A stretch of DNA of 64,000 nucleotides from Nocardiopsis potens DSM 45234 (GCF_000341105.1 NZ_ANBB01000046.1:101661-165660); one strand, 5' to 3'. Shown: positions 1-9,571, numbered from the stretch's first letter. Program-made: numbers and translations. The notes: generated by a model not told the origin, from the sequence alone.

Positions 1-275
1 CGGTGGCGCCGGTGCTCATCGCGACGTTCGCGTTCAACTTCAACAACTTCAACGCGATCTGGCTGACCACCGAGGGCGGGCCGTTCCCGCCGGACAGCCC
101 GACGGCGGGCTCCACCGACCTGCTGATCACCTACACCTACCGGCTGGCCTTCGGCGGGCAGGGCGCCGAGTACGGCTACGCCGCGGCGGTATCGGTGCTC
201 ATCTTCCTCATCGTCACCCTGATCTCCTACGCCGGCCTGCGCAAGAGCGCCTCCCTGGAAGAGGTGAACCGCTGA
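1..275 (+). CDS. Sugar ABC transporter permease, MalF type (3' end only)
   Basis: The gene enters from outside the window, so only about the last 90 residues are seen. They hold hydrophobic stretches and the loop IWLTTEGGPFPPDSPTAGSTD, which resembles the periplasmic loop of MalF-like permeases (TxGGP). The C-terminus ends SLEEVNR. The family forms the inner-membrane channel of carbohydrate uptake systems together with a MalG-type partner. The stop codon TGA overlaps the ATG of the next gene (ATGA-type overlap), so the two are translationally coupled. The substrate cannot be told. The binding protein and any ATPase lie outside the window, or the system shares a common ATPase as in many actinomycetes. 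Confidence 0.85.
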   Translation, partial: VAPVLIATFAFNFNNFNAIWLTTEGGPFPPDSPTAGSTDLLITYTYRLAFGGQGAEYGYAAAVSVLIFLIVTLISYAGLRKSASLEEVNR

Positions 276-1150
276 TGGCGGCCACCGCCCGACCCGCCCG
301 CCGGCCCGCCCGGCGCACCCTGGACCGGCTCTGGCGGCACGCGCTGCTCCTCGCGGTGACCGCGTTCGCGCTCTTCCCGATCGTGTTCGTGGTCTCCGCG
401 GCGCTCGACCCGCTGGGCACGCTGAGCGGCTCGCAACCGCTGCCGGTCCGGGTCGGCCCGGACAACTTCGAGCGACTGCTCACCGAGACCGCCTACCCGC
501 GCTGGTACCTCAACTCGCTGCTGCTGGCGGTCTGCAACGCGGCGGCAACGGTGCTGCTCTCCGCGCTGGCGGCCTACGCGTTCAGCAGGTTCCGCTTCAC
601 CGGCCGCCGGGTGGGCCTCTACGGGCTGCTGGTCATCCAGATGTTCCCGCAGTTCCTCGCGATCGTCGCGATCTACCTGATGTTCTCCGCCGTCACCGAG
701 CTGCGCCCGGAGATCGGCTTCGACACCCACTGGGGGCTGCTCCTGGTCTACCTGGGCGGCGCGCTGAGCATCAACACCTGGCTGATGAAGGGCTTCTTCG
801 ACACCGTCCCGGCCGAACTGGACGAGGCGGCCCGGGTGGACGGCGCCTCGCACGCCCAGCTGTTCTTCCGGATCCTGCTGCCGCTGGTGGCGCCGGTGCT
901 GGCCATCGTGGGGCTGCTCGTCTTCATCTCCACCGTCAACGAGTTCGTCATGGCCAGCGTCTTCCTCCGGGACGGCGACTCCAAGACCGTCGCGCTCGGC
1001 CTGTACGCCATGGTCGCCGACCGGCGCGACGCCGACTTCGGGATGTTCGCCGCCGGCACGCTGCTGCTGGCCCTCCCGGTCCTGGCGGTCTTCTGGTACC
1101 TCCAGCGGCACATCGCCGAGGGGCTGACCTCGGGCGCGGTCAAGGGGTGA
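275..1150 (+). CDS. Sugar ABC transporter permease, MalG type
   Basis: A 291-residue inner-membrane permease, normal for MalG. An Arg-rich cytoplasmic N-terminus (residues 1-20) is followed by six predicted membrane segments. The EAA loop, which docks on the ATPase, is visible as AELDEAARVDGASHAQLFFR (about residues 184-203). The C-terminus SGAVKG is typical of the MalG branch. The start ATG overlaps the stop of the MalF-type gene, so the two subunits are made together. Membership of the CUT1 carbohydrate uptake family is firm. The substrate is unknown; maltose or maltodextrin is possible but not shown. Confidence 0.9.
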   Translation: MAATARPARRPARRTLDRLWRHALLLAVTAFALFPIVFVVSAALDPLGTLSGSQPLPVRVGPDNFERLLTETAYPRWYLNSLLLAVCNAAATVLLSALAAYAFSRFRFTGRRVGLYGLLVIQMFPQFLAIVAIYLMFSAVTELRPEIGFDTHWGLLLVYLGGALSINTWLMKGFFDTVPAELDEAARVDGASHAQLFFRILLPLVAPVLAIVGLLVFISTVNEFVMASVFLRDGDSKTVALGLYAMVADRRDADFGMFAAGTLLLALPVLAVFWYLQRHIAEGLTSGAVKG

Positions 1151-1199
1151 GCCCCCGCGCCGGTCCCGGGCACCGGCGCGGATGGCGGAGACTGGAGGC

Positions 1200-2432
1200 A
1201 TGCCTTCTGTAGTGCTCGACGGCGAGCCGGTCCCGGCCGACGGCGCCCTGCCCGCATCCGCCCTCGACGGGTTCGGGGACCGCCCGTTCGGGGTCTACGT
1301 GCACGTGCCGTTCTGCGTGACCCGGTGCGGCTACTGCGACTTCAACACCTACACCGCCGAGGAGCTGGTCTCCCGGGACGGCTCGGCCACCGCGACCCGG
1401 GAGGGCTACGCGGCCCTCGCCGAGCAGGAGGTGCGGTTCGCCCGCCGGGCGCTGGGGCCGGCCGACGCGCCGGTGCGCACCGTGTTCGTCGGCGGCGGCA
1501 CCCCCACCCTGCTGCCCCCCGAGGACCTGGGCCGGGTGCTGCGCGCGATCGGCGAGGAGTTCGGCCTGGCGCCCGGCGCCGAGGTGACCACCGAGGCCAA
1601 CCCGGAGACGGTGGACGCGGGCTACCTGGCGCGGCTGCGCGAGGCCGGCTTCACCCGGGTCTCCTTCGGCATGCAGAGCGCCCGGGAGCACGTGCTGAAG
1701 GTGCTGGAGCGCACGCACACCCCCGGTCGGCCGCAGAAGTGCGCGCAGTGGGCGCGCGAGGCCGGGTTCGAGCACGTCAACCTGGACCTCATCTACGGGG
1801 CGCCGGGAGAGACCGACGACGACTGGCGGGCCTCGCTGGAGGCGGCGCTGGAGGCCGGCCCGGACCACGTCTCGGCGTACTCGCTGATCGTGGAGGAGGG
1901 CACCCGGCTGGCCGCCCGGGTCCGCCGCGGCGAGCTGACCCCCTGCGACGACGACGTGCTGGCCGACCGGTACCTGATCGCCGACGAGATGCTGGAGAAG
2001 GCCGGGCTGCACGCCTACGAGGTCTCCAACTGGGCGCGCGACACCGCGGCGCGCAGCGAGCACAACCGGCTGTACTGGACCGGCGGGGACTGGTGGGGGG
2101 TCGGCCCCGGCGCGCACAGCCACGTCGGCGGGACCCGATGGTGGAACGTCAAGCACCCGGCCGCCTACGCGGCCCGGCTGGCCGCGGGGGCCTCGCCCGG
2201 GCACGCCCGGGAGGTGCTCGGCGCCGAGGACCGGCGGTTCGAGCGGATCCTGCTGGAGCTGCGGATCGCCGAGGGCTGCCCGCTGGAGCTGCTGGACGGG
2301 CCCGGGCGGGCCGCCGCCGAGCGGGCGGTGGCCGAGGGGCTGCTGGACGCCGCCGCACACGCCGGCGGCCGCGCCGTACTGACCCGGCGCGGCCGCCTGC
2401 TGGCCGATGCGGTGGTCCGCGACCTCACCTGA
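1200..2432 (+). CDS. hemW: HemW-like radical SAM protein (coproporphyrinogen III oxidase-like)
   Basis: A 410-residue radical SAM protein. The cluster-binding motif is CVTRCGYCDF (CxxxCxxC) near residue 40, after the conserved HVPFC segment. GGGTPTLL and the E-x-NPETV motif follow, as in HemN/HemW. HemW proteins bind haem and are thought to act as haem chaperones; they lack true HemN activity, and actinobacterial copies are usually mis-named coproporphyrinogen oxidase. The ATG at 1200 (MPSVVLDGEPVP) is chosen because family members begin with this segment. An ATG at 1182 in the same frame would add six residues. It lies just upstream of hrcA-dnaJ with a leftward block between, an arrangement common in actinomycetes. 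Confidence 0.9.
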   Translation: MPSVVLDGEPVPADGALPASALDGFGDRPFGVYVHVPFCVTRCGYCDFNTYTAEELVSRDGSATATREGYAALAEQEVRFARRALGPADAPVRTVFVGGGTPTLLPPEDLGRVLRAIGEEFGLAPGAEVTTEANPETVDAGYLARLREAGFTRVSFGMQSAREHVLKVLERTHTPGRPQKCAQWAREAGFEHVNLDLIYGAPGETDDDWRASLEAALEAGPDHVSAYSLIVEEGTRLAARVRRGELTPCDDDVLADRYLIADEMLEKAGLHAYEVSNWARDTAARSEHNRLYWTGGDWWGVGPGAHSHVGGTRWWNVKHPAAYAARLAAGASPGHAREVLGAEDRRFERILLELRIAEGCPLELLDGPGRAAAERAVAEGLLDAAAHAGGRAVLTRRGRLLADAVVRDLT

Positions 2433-2486
2433 GCCGGGACCGGCGGCCCCGCGGCGGCCCGGGCGGGGCCGCCGCAGGGCGGCGCG

Positions 2487-3083
2487 TCACTTCGCGATCG
2501 GGATGCCCATCGGGTACTTGTACCACTCGCCCTGCTTGGCGGCGTTGTTCGCCTTGATGCCCAGCATGATCGCGACGACCAGGGTGATGATCCAGGTGAG
2601 GAAGCCGATCAGGACGATCATCAGCAGCCCGTTGACGAACTGCAGGATCCCCATCAGCAGGTGGAAGTTGGCGGCCTGCCCGATGTGGTGCTTGGCGAAC
2701 GGCGAGGCGTCGCCCTTCACGAAGTACATGATGATCGGGATCAGCGGGATGATCGCGCCGCCGATGTGGCACAGCGCCACCGTGCCCTGCTCGTCGGAGG
2801 ACATCTGGCCGGCCCCCTGGCCGTAGCCGCCGCCCTGCTGCTGGTACTGCTGGTATCCGCCCTGCTGCTGGTAGGGCTGGGGCAGCTGGCCGCCCTGCTG
2901 CGGGTAGCCCTGCTGGGGCTGCTGGGGGTAGCCGGGCTGGCCCTGCTGCGGGTACCCCTGCTGGGGGTAGCCCTGCTGGGGCTGCTGCGGGTAGCCGGGC
3001 TGGCCGCCGGAGGGGGCGCCGTAACCGGGCTGGCCGCCGGTGGGCTGCTGGCCGTAGGGGCCGGGCTGGGGCGGGTAGGACAT
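2487..3083 (-). CDS. DUF4870 membrane protein with Gln/Pro/Gly/Tyr-rich N-terminus
   Basis: 198 residues. The first 95 or so are low complexity, built from repeats such as GYPQQ and [12 protein letters not shown]. The rest is a DUF4870 (Tic20-like) membrane domain with about three helices, beginning [21 protein letters not shown], with the conserved [14 protein letters not shown] segment and a cationic end ([11 protein letters not shown]). GAGGAG lies nine bases before the ATG. The neighbour at 3148-3864 is a paralogue with the same plan, 64 bases upstream on the same strand. Function is unknown. The proline/glutamine repeat suggests a flexible cytoplasmic scaffold or envelope-linked role, but that is inference. 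Confidence 0.75.
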   Translation of the reverse strand: MSYPPQPGPYGQQPTGGQPGYGAPSGGQPGYPQQPQQGYPQQGYPQQGQPGYPQQPQQGYPQQGGQLPQPYQQQGGYQQYQQQGGGYGQGAGQMSSDEQGTVALCHIGGAIIPLIPIIMYFVKGDASPFAKHHIGQAANFHLLMGILQFVNGLLMIVLIGFLTWIITLVVAIMLGIKANNAAKQGEWYKYPMGIPIAK

Positions 3084-3147
3084 GGTTCGCTTCTCCTCGG
3101 AGCAACGGGTCGGTCGGGGAAGAGGGGGATGCGCGCGCCTTCTCGGG

Positions 3148-3864
3148 TCACTTCACCAGGCGCAGGGACACCGGATAGCGGTATCGACCCCCCTTGTTGG
3201 CACGGACGGCGGCGAGGACGCCGAACACGATCGACAGGGCCCAGACCAGAGCGATCAGCACGGATCCGATCCAGGAGACCTGCGGCGCCATCAGGGCCAG
3301 CACGATGTAGACGATCCACGAGAGCGCGTACGGGATCAAGAGGGTGATCTGGAAATTCAGCGCCTCGGCCGCGTGCTCCCGGGTGAACGGGGAGCGGTCC
3401 TTCCGGCCGGAGAAGACGGCGAGCGGCGGCACCCAGCCCAGGCAGGCCACCAGGGCCCCGGACAGGTGGGCGACCATCGCCCACACCGGGTCCTCCGCGG
3501 ACGGCGCCGGGCCGCCGGGGACCGGACCGCCGGGGGCGGCGCCCGGGGGCGGCAGCGGCGCGCCCTGCGGGGGAGCGCCGTAGGGCGCACCGGGCGGCGG
3601 GGCGTACCTCGGCGCCGCGCCCTGGGGGAGCGGGGCGCCCTGCGGGTGCGGCGGCCGCTGCGGCCCCGAGCCCGGCGGGACACCGGGGGCCGGGTGGCCC
3701 GCGGTGTGCTGCGGACCGGGCTGCTGCGGACCGGGCTGCGGGGCCGGAGGCGGCGCGTACCCCGGCCGGCCGCCGGCGCCCGGTCCAGGAGCGCCGCCCT
3801 GGGCGGGCCCGGGCCCCTGCGGGGGCTGCTGGGGCTGTGGTTGGTTGGGCGGGGTCTCGCTCAT
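3148..3864 (-). CDS. DUF4870 membrane protein with Pro/Gly-rich N-terminus (paralogue)
   Basis: 238 residues. The N-terminal ~130 residues are Pro/Gly/Ala/Gln-rich ([19 protein letters not shown]). The C-terminal ~105 residues form the DUF4870 domain: [18 protein letters not shown], then [20 protein letters not shown] and a last helix before [11 protein letters not shown]. The match to the downstream paralogue is in domain order and in the E/H-A-x-x-ALNF core rather than in the linker. AAGGGACGAG precedes the ATG. Probably co-transcribed with the DUF3097 gene (91-base gap) and the next DUF4870 gene. Function unknown. Confidence 0.75.
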   Translation of the reverse strand: MSETPPNQPQPQQPPQGPGPAQGGAPGPGAGGRPGYAPPPAPQPGPQQPGPQHTAGHPAPGVPPGSGPQRPPHPQGAPLPQGAAPRYAPPPGAPYGAPPQGAPLPPPGAAPGGPVPGGPAPSAEDPVWAMVAHLSGALVACLGWVPPLAVFSGRKDRSPFTREHAAEALNFQITLLIPYALSWIVYIVLALMAPQVSWIGSVLIALVWALSIVFGVLAAVRANKGGRYRYPVSLRLVK

Positions 3865-3955
3865 CTCGTCCCTTGGCTTGCCGTTTCCATCGGCGGCGGC
3901 CGTGCCGGTTCCCGCGGCCGCCGCGGTCCGTCCGCGCGGTTGCGCCGTCCCGCCC

Positions 3956-4795
3956 CTAGTCTTCCACCACGTGGGGCGCGGTCACGAAGTCGATCAGTTC
4001 TTCGACGCGCCCGAGCAGTTCTGGTTCCAGGTCGGTGAAGGATCGCACGGATCCCAGGATCCGCCGCCACGCCTCCCCGGGCTCCTCGGTGCTCCCCAGG
4101 GCGCGCAGCACCCCCTCTTTCCAGGGGACGCCCCGCGGCACCTCGGGCCAGGCCCGGATGCCGAGCGCGGACGGCTTCACAGCCTGCCATACGTCGACGA
4201 ACGGGTGACCGGTCACCAGGACGTGGGGGGAGGAGACCCGCTCGGCGATCCGGCTCTCCTTGGAACCGGGGACGAGGTGGTCGACCAGGACGCCCAGCCG
4301 GCGCTCCGGGCCCGGGCCGAACCCGGCGACGATCTCCGGCAGGCGGTCGACGCCCTCCAGGAACTCCACGGCCACGCCCTCCACCCGCAGGTCGTGGCCC
4401 CAGATCTTCTCCACCAGCTCGGCGTCGTGCGCGCCCTCGACGTAGATCCGGCTCTCCCGCGCGACCCGGGCCCGCGCCCCGCGGACCGCGATCGAGCCGG
4501 AGGCGCTGCGCAGCGGGCCGGACGGGGCGGCGGCCGCGGGCCGGACCGCGGTCACCGGCGCGCCGTCCAGCAGGAACGCCGCCGGGGCCAGGTCGAAGAC
4601 GCGGGTGGCGCCGTGCCGGTCCTCCAGGGTGACGGTGGACTTGTCCCAGCCGGTGACGGCGCCGCAGAACCCCTCGTCGGCGGTCTCCAGCACCAGCCCG
4701 GCCTCCAGCGGTACCTCGGCGACGGCGCCCTTGCGGGGCCGCCGCGGGTCGCCGGCGAGCACGTCGCCGCGGTATCTGTCGGTTCTCTTGGGCAC
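3956..4795 (-). CDS. DUF3097 family protein
   Basis: 279 residues, near full length for the actinobacterial DUF3097 family. Recognisable family segments are GDVLAGDPRRPRKG at the N-terminus, ARVARESRIYVEGAHDAELVEKIWG in the middle, VLVDHLVPGSKESRIAE, and DLEPELLGRVEELIDFVTAP at the end. The middle part (YVEGxxDAELVE...LVDHLVPGSKE) is reminiscent of a Toprim-like acidic pattern, so a nucleic-acid or nucleotide role is conceivable, but no activity is established that I know of. No membrane segments are seen. It heads the leftward group with the two DUF4870 genes. Start ATG (MPKRTDRYRGDVL) fits family N-termini. Confidence 0.8.
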   Translation of the reverse strand: MPKRTDRYRGDVLAGDPRRPRKGAVAEVPLEAGLVLETADEGFCGAVTGWDKSTVTLEDRHGATRVFDLAPAAFLLDGAPVTAVRPAAAAPSGPLRSASGSIAVRGARARVARESRIYVEGAHDAELVEKIWGHDLRVEGVAVEFLEGVDRLPEIVAGFGPGPERRLGVLVDHLVPGSKESRIAERVSSPHVLVTGHPFVDVWQAVKPSALGIRAWPEVPRGVPWKEGVLRALGSTEEPGEAWRRILGSVRSFTDLEPELLGRVEELIDFVTAPHVVED

Positions 4796-4840
4796 GCGCC
4801 GGATTGTAGTGCCGGGGGCGGCCGCGGAGCCCGAACCGGG

Positions 4841-5470
4841 TCAGTACGGCGGGTACCCGCGCTCGGCGAGCAGCCGCCGCCGGTGCCGGGAGCGCCCGCT
4901 GTAGGCGGTGACGATGAGGACCAGGCCGATCACCAGGCCGGCGATCGGGAACAGGAACATCGACCCCAGGCCGCCCAGCACGCCCAGCCCGGTCCCGGCG
5001 GCGTCGCCGCCCGGGGTGACCGCGTAGATCGTGGCCCCGTCCGTGCAGCCCAGGGTGTACTCGCCTGCCTCGGCCGGGGTGAAGGAGCCGGCGACCTCCC
5101 AGTACTGCCCGCCGTTCTGGACGCTGTGGCTCACCGCAGAGGGGCCGATCGGCACGTCGGCACCGGTCGGGTCGGTCACCGAGCAGCTGCTCGCGGCGTC
5201 GGCGCCGGGGGCGTCGGCGTAGACCGACCAGGAGGAGCCGGCCTCCTCCGCGCCGACCTCGAAGGAGGTCATGTCGTTCGGCTCGATCCGGCCGGCGAAG
5301 TCCGGCACCTGGGCTGCGACGACGATTCCGGTGATCAGCCCGACCAGTCCGGCGATGAAGCCGAGGGCGATGGCGGCGCCGCCGATCCAGTACCGGGCGC
5401 GGCCGGGGCGGAGCTCGGAGGGGTCGATCCGGGGCGGGGGCGGAGGGCCTCCCGCGGGGTGCTGGGCCAT
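4841..5470 (-). CDS. Small membrane protein with extracytoplasmic domain, unknown function
   Basis: 209 residues from the ATG at 5470 (MAQHPAGGPPPPPRIDPSEL). A proline-rich cytoplasmic start is followed by a membrane helix (YWIGGAAIALGFIAGLVGLITG, about residues 33-54), an outside domain of about 90 residues with two cysteines that could pair (SCSVTD and LGCTDG), a second helix (GLGSMFLFPIAGLVIGLVLIV) and a basic tail (RSRHRRRLLAERGYPPY). The frame stays open to 5734, but that extension runs over the CIRCE site and hrcA start and is unlikely. I do not recognise a named family; similar proteins are common, unnamed, in actinomycetes. Confidence 0.65.
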   Translation of the reverse strand: MAQHPAGGPPPPPRIDPSELRPGRARYWIGGAAIALGFIAGLVGLITGIVVAAQVPDFAGRIEPNDMTSFEVGAEEAGSSWSVYADAPGADAASSCSVTDPTGADVPIGPSAVSHSVQNGGQYWEVAGSFTPAEAGEYTLGCTDGATIYAVTPGGDAAGTGLGVLGGLGSMFLFPIAGLVIGLVLIVTAYSGRSRHRRRLLAERGYPPY

Positions 5471-5597
5471 GCCCGGATCATGCCTCCGCGTCCCGGTGAG
5501 GTACAACACCCGGAGTGCGGATCGGCCTGTACCGGCCGTCCACCGGCAACGCCCGGCCAGGAGCTTGACAAGGGCCGCTTTGCCAAGCGGCATAGAA

Positions 5598-5624
5598 TTA
5601 GCACTTAAGACCACGGAGTGCCAG
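5598..5624 (+). promoter_or_regulatory. CIRCE operator (HrcA binding site)
   Basis: TTAGCACTT, nine bases, then GAGTGCCAG. The CIRCE consensus is TTAGCACTC-N9-GAGTGCTAA, so the left arm matches at 8 of 9 and the right at 7 of 9. The right arm overlaps the hrcA ribosome binding site AGGAGG (5623-5628), so bound HrcA could block both transcription and initiation. This implies autoregulation of hrcA-dnaJ. Confidence 0.85.
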
Positions 5625-5635
5625 GAGGTGAGTGC

Positions 5636-6649
5636 GTGCTGAACGACCGGAAGCTCGCGGTCCTGCGCGCCATCGTCGAGGACTTCGTCTCCACTGACGA
5701 GCCCGTCGGATCGAGGGCGCTGGCCGAGAGGCACTCACTGGGGGTATCCCCGGCCACCATCCGCAACGACATGGTCGCGCTGGAGGAGGAGGGGTACATC
5801 GCCCAGCCGCACACCAGCGCCGGCCGGATCCCCACGGACAAGGGCTACCGCCTCTTCGTGGACAGGCTGTCCACGGTCAAGCCGCTGTCCCCGGCCGAGC
5901 GCAGGGCGATCGAGACCTTCCTCGGCGGGGCCGTCGACCTGGACGAGATCGTCGCCCGCACGGTGCGGCTGCTCGCGCAGCTCACCCGGCAGGTGGCGAT
6001 CGTGCAGTACCCCTCGCTCACCAGGTCGTCGGTGCAGCACGTGGAACTGGTGCCGCTCGGCCCGCAGCGGGTGATGATGGTCCTCATCACCAACACCGGC
6101 AGGGTCGAGCAGCGGGTCATCGACGGGCTCGACCGGGTCTCCGAGGGCTCCGTCGAGCACCTGCGGCGCTCGCTCAACCAGGCCCTGGCCGGCAAGTGGC
6201 TGAACGAGGTCCCCGACGCGGTGGCCGACCTGCCCGAGACCCTCGAACCGGAGGACCGCCCGCTCGCGGCGTCGGTGCTGTCGGTGCTGCTGGAGAGCCT
6301 GGTCGAGCGGCACGAGGAGAAGGTGGTGATGAGCGGCACCGCCAATCTCGCGGGCATGGGATTCTCCGCTAGCCTGCGGGACGTACTCGAAGCGCTGGAA
6401 GAAAACGTGGTCCTCATCCGTTTGCTGGGGGAGGCGGGCGATCCCTCCATGCTCACGGTACGCATCGGCGCGGAGAACTCCCATGAGAGCCTGAGAAGCA
6501 CTTCGATCGTGTCCGCCGGCTACGGAGTGGGCGACCAGACGCTGGCCAAGCTCGGCGTCGTGGGACCGACACGAATGGACTATCCGGGAACGATGGGAGC
6601 GGTACGCGCGGTGGCTCGGTACGTCGGCTCGATACTAGCGGGGCAGTAG
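5636..6649 (+). CDS. hrcA: Heat-inducible transcription repressor HrcA
   Basis: 337 residues from the GTG at 5636, chosen because AGGAGG lies seven bases upstream and family members begin [16 protein letters not shown]. The N-terminal winged helix includes [30 protein letters not shown] (about residues 24-53) followed by the invariant [15 protein letters not shown]. The rest is the GAF-like dimerisation domain. HrcA represses chaperone genes at CIRCE sites and is kept active by GroEL. It is directly followed by dnaJ (3-base gap), so both belong to one stress operon under the CIRCE site at 5598-5624. Confidence 0.97.
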   Translation: MLNDRKLAVLRAIVEDFVSTDEPVGSRALAERHSLGVSPATIRNDMVALEEEGYIAQPHTSAGRIPTDKGYRLFVDRLSTVKPLSPAERRAIETFLGGAVDLDEIVARTVRLLAQLTRQVAIVQYPSLTRSSVQHVELVPLGPQRVMMVLITNTGRVEQRVIDGLDRVSEGSVEHLRRSLNQALAGKWLNEVPDAVADLPETLEPEDRPLAASVLSVLLESLVERHEEKVVMSGTANLAGMGFSASLRDVLEALEENVVLIRLLGEAGDPSMLTVRIGAENSHESLRSTSIVSAGYGVGDQTLAKLGVVGPTRMDYPGTMGAVRAVARYVGSILAGQ

Positions 6650-6652
6650 TAA

Positions 6653-7795
6653 GTGGCTAGAGACTATTACGAGATCCTCGGCGTACGCCGGGACGCGTCC
6701 AAGGACGAGATCAAGAAGGCGTACCGCAGACTCGCCCGGGAGCTGCACCCGGACGTGAACCCGGACCCCGAGACCCAGGAGCGGTTCAAGGAGGTGACCC
6801 AGGCCTACGAGGTCCTCTCCGACGACGAGAAGCGCCGCATGTTCGACCTGGGCGCCGACCCGTTCGCCCCCGGTGGCGGAGGCTTCGGTCCGGGCGGCTT
6901 CGGCGCGGCGGGCTCCCCCTTCGACGACATCATGAACGCCTTCTTCGGCGGCCAGGCCCGGGCGCGGCGCAGCCCGCGGGAGCGGATGCGGCGCGGCCGC
7001 AGCATCAAGATCCGCATCGAGCTGGACCTGGCCGAGGCCGCGTTCGGCGTGGCCAAGGACATCGCCTTCCCCACGGCGGTGCTCTGCAACACCTGCCAGG
7101 GCGAGGGGACCGCCGCCGGCACCTCCCGCACCAGCTGCGGCATGTGCCACGGGCACGGCGAGATCATCCAGGAGCAGGAGTCCTTCCTCGGGCGGGTCCG
7201 CACCTCCCGGCCGTGCCCGCAGTGCAGCGGGATGGGCACGGTCATCACCGACCCCTGCGCCGACTGCGCCGGCGAGGGCCGGATCCGCGAGCGGGTCACC
7301 CGCAACGTGGAGATCCCGGCCGGCGTCGAGGACGGCACCCAGATCCAGCTGGCCGGCGAGGGCGAGATCGGCCCCAACGGCGGCCCGCGGGGCGACATCT
7401 TCCTGGAGATCGTCCAGCGCCCGCACCCGGTCTTCGAGCGCCGCGGCGACGACCTGCACTGCACCATCACGGTGCCGATGACCGCCGCCGCGCTGGGCGC
7501 CTCGTTCACCTTCGAGACGCTGGACGGCACCGAGGAGATCGACCTCCGGCCGGGCACCGGCTCCGGGCACGTCATCACGCTGGCCGGCAAGGGCGTCAAG
7601 CACCTCAACGGCGGCGGCCGCGGCGACCTGATGATCCAGGTGGACGTGGAGACCCCGTCCCGCCTGGACGAGGAGCAGGAGGCACTGCTGCGCAAGTTCG
7701 CCGAGCTGCGCGGCGAGGACAAGCCCCCGGGCAAGTTCAGCCCGGGCCACGGCGGCCTGTTCTCCCGGCTGCGGGACGCCTTCGGCGCCCGCTGA
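6653..7795 (+). CDS. dnaJ: Chaperone DnaJ
   Basis: 380 residues. The J domain carries HPD at residues 32-34 ([11 protein letters not shown]). A short Gly/Phe region (about 68-100) follows. Four zinc motifs come next: [24 protein letters not shown] and CADCAGEG, then the C-terminal substrate-binding domains. DnaJ stimulates the ATPase of DnaK and delivers unfolded clients. The GTG start lies three bases after hrcA, matching the DnaJ2 arrangement of actinobacteria, where another dnaJ sits with dnaK elsewhere. Regulation is through the CIRCE site in front of hrcA. A GC-rich imperfect hairpin at about 7813-7848 may end this operon before rsmE. Confidence 0.97.
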   Translation: MARDYYEILGVRRDASKDEIKKAYRRLARELHPDVNPDPETQERFKEVTQAYEVLSDDEKRRMFDLGADPFAPGGGGFGPGGFGAAGSPFDDIMNAFFGGQARARRSPRERMRRGRSIKIRIELDLAEAAFGVAKDIAFPTAVLCNTCQGEGTAAGTSRTSCGMCHGHGEIIQEQESFLGRVRTSRPCPQCSGMGTVITDPCADCAGEGRIRERVTRNVEIPAGVEDGTQIQLAGEGEIGPNGGPRGDIFLEIVQRPHPVFERRGDDLHCTITVPMTAAALGASFTFETLDGTEEIDLRPGTGSGHVITLAGKGVKHLNGGGRGDLMIQVDVETPSRLDEEQEALLRKFAELRGEDKPPGKFSPGHGGLFSRLRDAFGAR

Positions 7796-7931
7796 CCCGG
7801 CGCCGGAACCCAGGGGATCCCCCGGCCCGAGGCCGGGCGGGTCCCCTCGGCGTCTCCGGCGCTCCTTCTCCATCCCCCTTCCCACTCTGCTCCCGGCTCC
7901 GCCCGGGACCGGCACGGAGGTTCCCGACACG

Positions 7932-8678
7932 ATGACGGCACCGGTCTTCCTCGCCGAGGAGGGCGCGCTCGACGGCGCGCGGGCGGTACTGCGCGGCCCG
8001 GAGGGGCGGCACGCGGCCACGGTCCGGCGGATCTCCGTCGGTGAGACCGTGCACCTGGTGGACGGGGCCGGCACCCGGGCCCGGTGCACGGTCGCCGAGG
8101 TCGGCAAGGACACCGTGGTCTGCGAGGTGCTGGAGCGGGGGACCGACCCCGAGCCGGCGCCGCGCATCACCGTGGTGCAGGCGCTGCCCAAGGGCGACCG
8201 GGGCGAGCTCGCGGTGGAGGTGATGACCGAGGCCGGGGTGGACCGGATCGTGCCCTGGCCGGCGGAGCGCTGCGTGACCCGGTGGAAGCCGGAGCGGGCG
8301 GAGAAGGCCCTGGCCAAGTGGCGCGCCGCGGCCCGGGAGGCGGCCAAGCAGTCCCGCCGCAGCCGGGTCCCGGAGGTCACCGCGCCGGCCGGCACCGCCC
8401 GGGTGGCCGAACTGCTCGGCGGCGCCGCGCTCGGCGCGGTACTGCACGAGGAGGCCGCCGAGCGCCTCTCCGCGCTGCCGCTCCCGGACGCGCTGTCCGC
8501 CCCCGGGGGCGAGGCCGTGCTGGTCGTCGGCCCCGAGGGGGGCGTCTCCCCGGACGAGCTGTCCGCCTTCGACGCGGCGGGCGCGGTGCGCGTGCTGCTC
8601 GGCCCCACGGTGCTCCGCACCTCCACCGCGGGCGTCGCCGCCCTCTCGGTCCTCCAGTCCCGCTGCGGCCGCTGGTGA
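7932..8678 (+). CDS. rsmE: 16S rRNA m3U1498 methyltransferase RsmE
   Basis: 248 residues, a SPOUT-class methyltransferase. Visible signatures are RGPEGRHAATVRRISVGE in the N-terminal PUA-like part, VQALPKGDRGELAVEVMTEAGVDRIVPW, and the SAM-binding knot VLVVGPEGGVSPDELSAFDAAG (about residues 196-217) followed by LGPTVLRTSTAGVAAL. RsmE methylates U1498 of 16S rRNA in the 30S subunit. It follows dnaJ after 136 bases, as in many actinomycetes, and may have its own promoter in that gap. ACGGAGG sits ten or so bases before the ATG. Confidence 0.95.
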   Translation: MTAPVFLAEEGALDGARAVLRGPEGRHAATVRRISVGETVHLVDGAGTRARCTVAEVGKDTVVCEVLERGTDPEPAPRITVVQALPKGDRGELAVEVMTEAGVDRIVPWPAERCVTRWKPERAEKALAKWRAAAREAAKQSRRSRVPEVTAPAGTARVAELLGGAALGAVLHEEAAERLSALPLPDALSAPGGEAVLVVGPEGGVSPDELSAFDAAGAVRVLLGPTVLRTSTAGVAALSVLQSRCGRW

Positions 8679-8821
8679 CCCTGGTGACCCTCGCGGGGCG
8701 CTCGATGGCCCTGCCTGGCGCTCCCCGCCCGCCCGGGGCTCAACGTCGCCGTGACAAGCTCGACGAGGTAGCGCTGTAGCGGAGGCAACGCTGCACCGCA
8801 GGCGAGTCCCGGGTGCCGGGG

Positions 8822-9571
8822 CTACTCCACCGGGACGTCCGGCGGGGTGCCGGGGTCGGGCTTGCCGCCCGGGTCGGGGGAGGGCGAGCCGCCGCCCCCG
8901 CCGTCGCCGGGTTCGGGGTCCTCGCCGCCGCCTCCGCCGCCGTCGTCACCGCCGGGGTCGGGGTTCTCGCCGGGGTGGCCGTCGCCCTCGCCGTCGGTGC
9001 CGCCGGAGCCCTCCTCCGGGTCGCACTCCGGGGCCTGCGGGGCGGCCGGGTCCTGCTCGGTGCCGTCCCGGGAGGACGCCGACGGGGACGGGTCGGCGGA
9101 GTCGTCCGGCTCGGGCGTCACACAGGCGATCGAGGCGCCGCCGGACTCCTCCTCGGCGGGGTCCTCGGCGCCGCCGGGGCGGTCCTCCTCCCCGCGGCCG
9201 GACGGGTCCTCGGCGCCGGGCGACTCGCGGTCGGACTCCGGCCGGGTGTCGTCGTTCGCCTCGCGCTCGGAGACGGCCAGGTCGCGGGGGCCCTCCTGGT
9301 CCTGCTCGGCCCGGCTGTCGAAGGAGGCGGGCAGCAGCTGGTCGCGGAACTGAGGGGTGCCCATCAGCACGGTCCCGGCGATCGCCGCGGCGGCGCCGAC
9401 CGCGAGCGCGGGGCGGAGCCAGGGGAGGCCGAGCCAGCCGGTGCGTCGGCGCCGCTCGGTCCGCTCGCGGATCGCCGCGAGGGCTTCGGGGGAGGGCTCG
9501 ACGGAGCCGGCCTCGGCGCGCAGTGCGGCGCGGAGGCGCTCTTCGATCCCCTCGTCGAACGGGTCGGTCAT
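8822..9571 (-). CDS. Single-pass membrane protein, candidate partner of the adjacent ECF sigma factor
   Basis: 249 residues. A charged cytoplasmic part (DEGIEERLRAALRAEAGSV...ERTERRRRTG, about 1-45) is followed by one membrane helix (LRPALAVGAAAAIAGTVLMG, about 47-66) and a long outside region very rich in Glu, Asp, Gly, Ser and Pro, with two well separated cysteines (ACVTPEP and PECDPEE). The start ATG overlaps the stop of the sigma gene by the ATGA arrangement, typical of sigma/anti-sigma pairs. No zinc anti-sigma motif (HxxxCxxC) is present, so an anti-sigma role rests on position and topology only. Confidence 0.6.
   Translation of the reverse strand: MTDPFDEGIEERLRAALRAEAGSVEPSPEALAAIRERTERRRRTGWLGLPWLRPALAVGAAAAIAGTVLMGTPQFRDQLLPASFDSRAEQDQEGPRDLAVSEREANDDTRPESDRESPGAEDPSGRGEEDRPGGAEDPAEEESGGASIACVTPEPDDSADPSPSASSRDGTEQDPAAPQAPECDPEEGSGGTDGEGDGHPGENPDPGGDDGGGGGGEDPEPGDGGGGGSPSPDPGGKPDPGTPPDVPVE

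Noticed and set aside
5471..5734. Longer start for the leftward membrane protein
   Set aside because: The extension crosses the CIRCE site, the hrcA ribosome site and the hrcA N-terminus.
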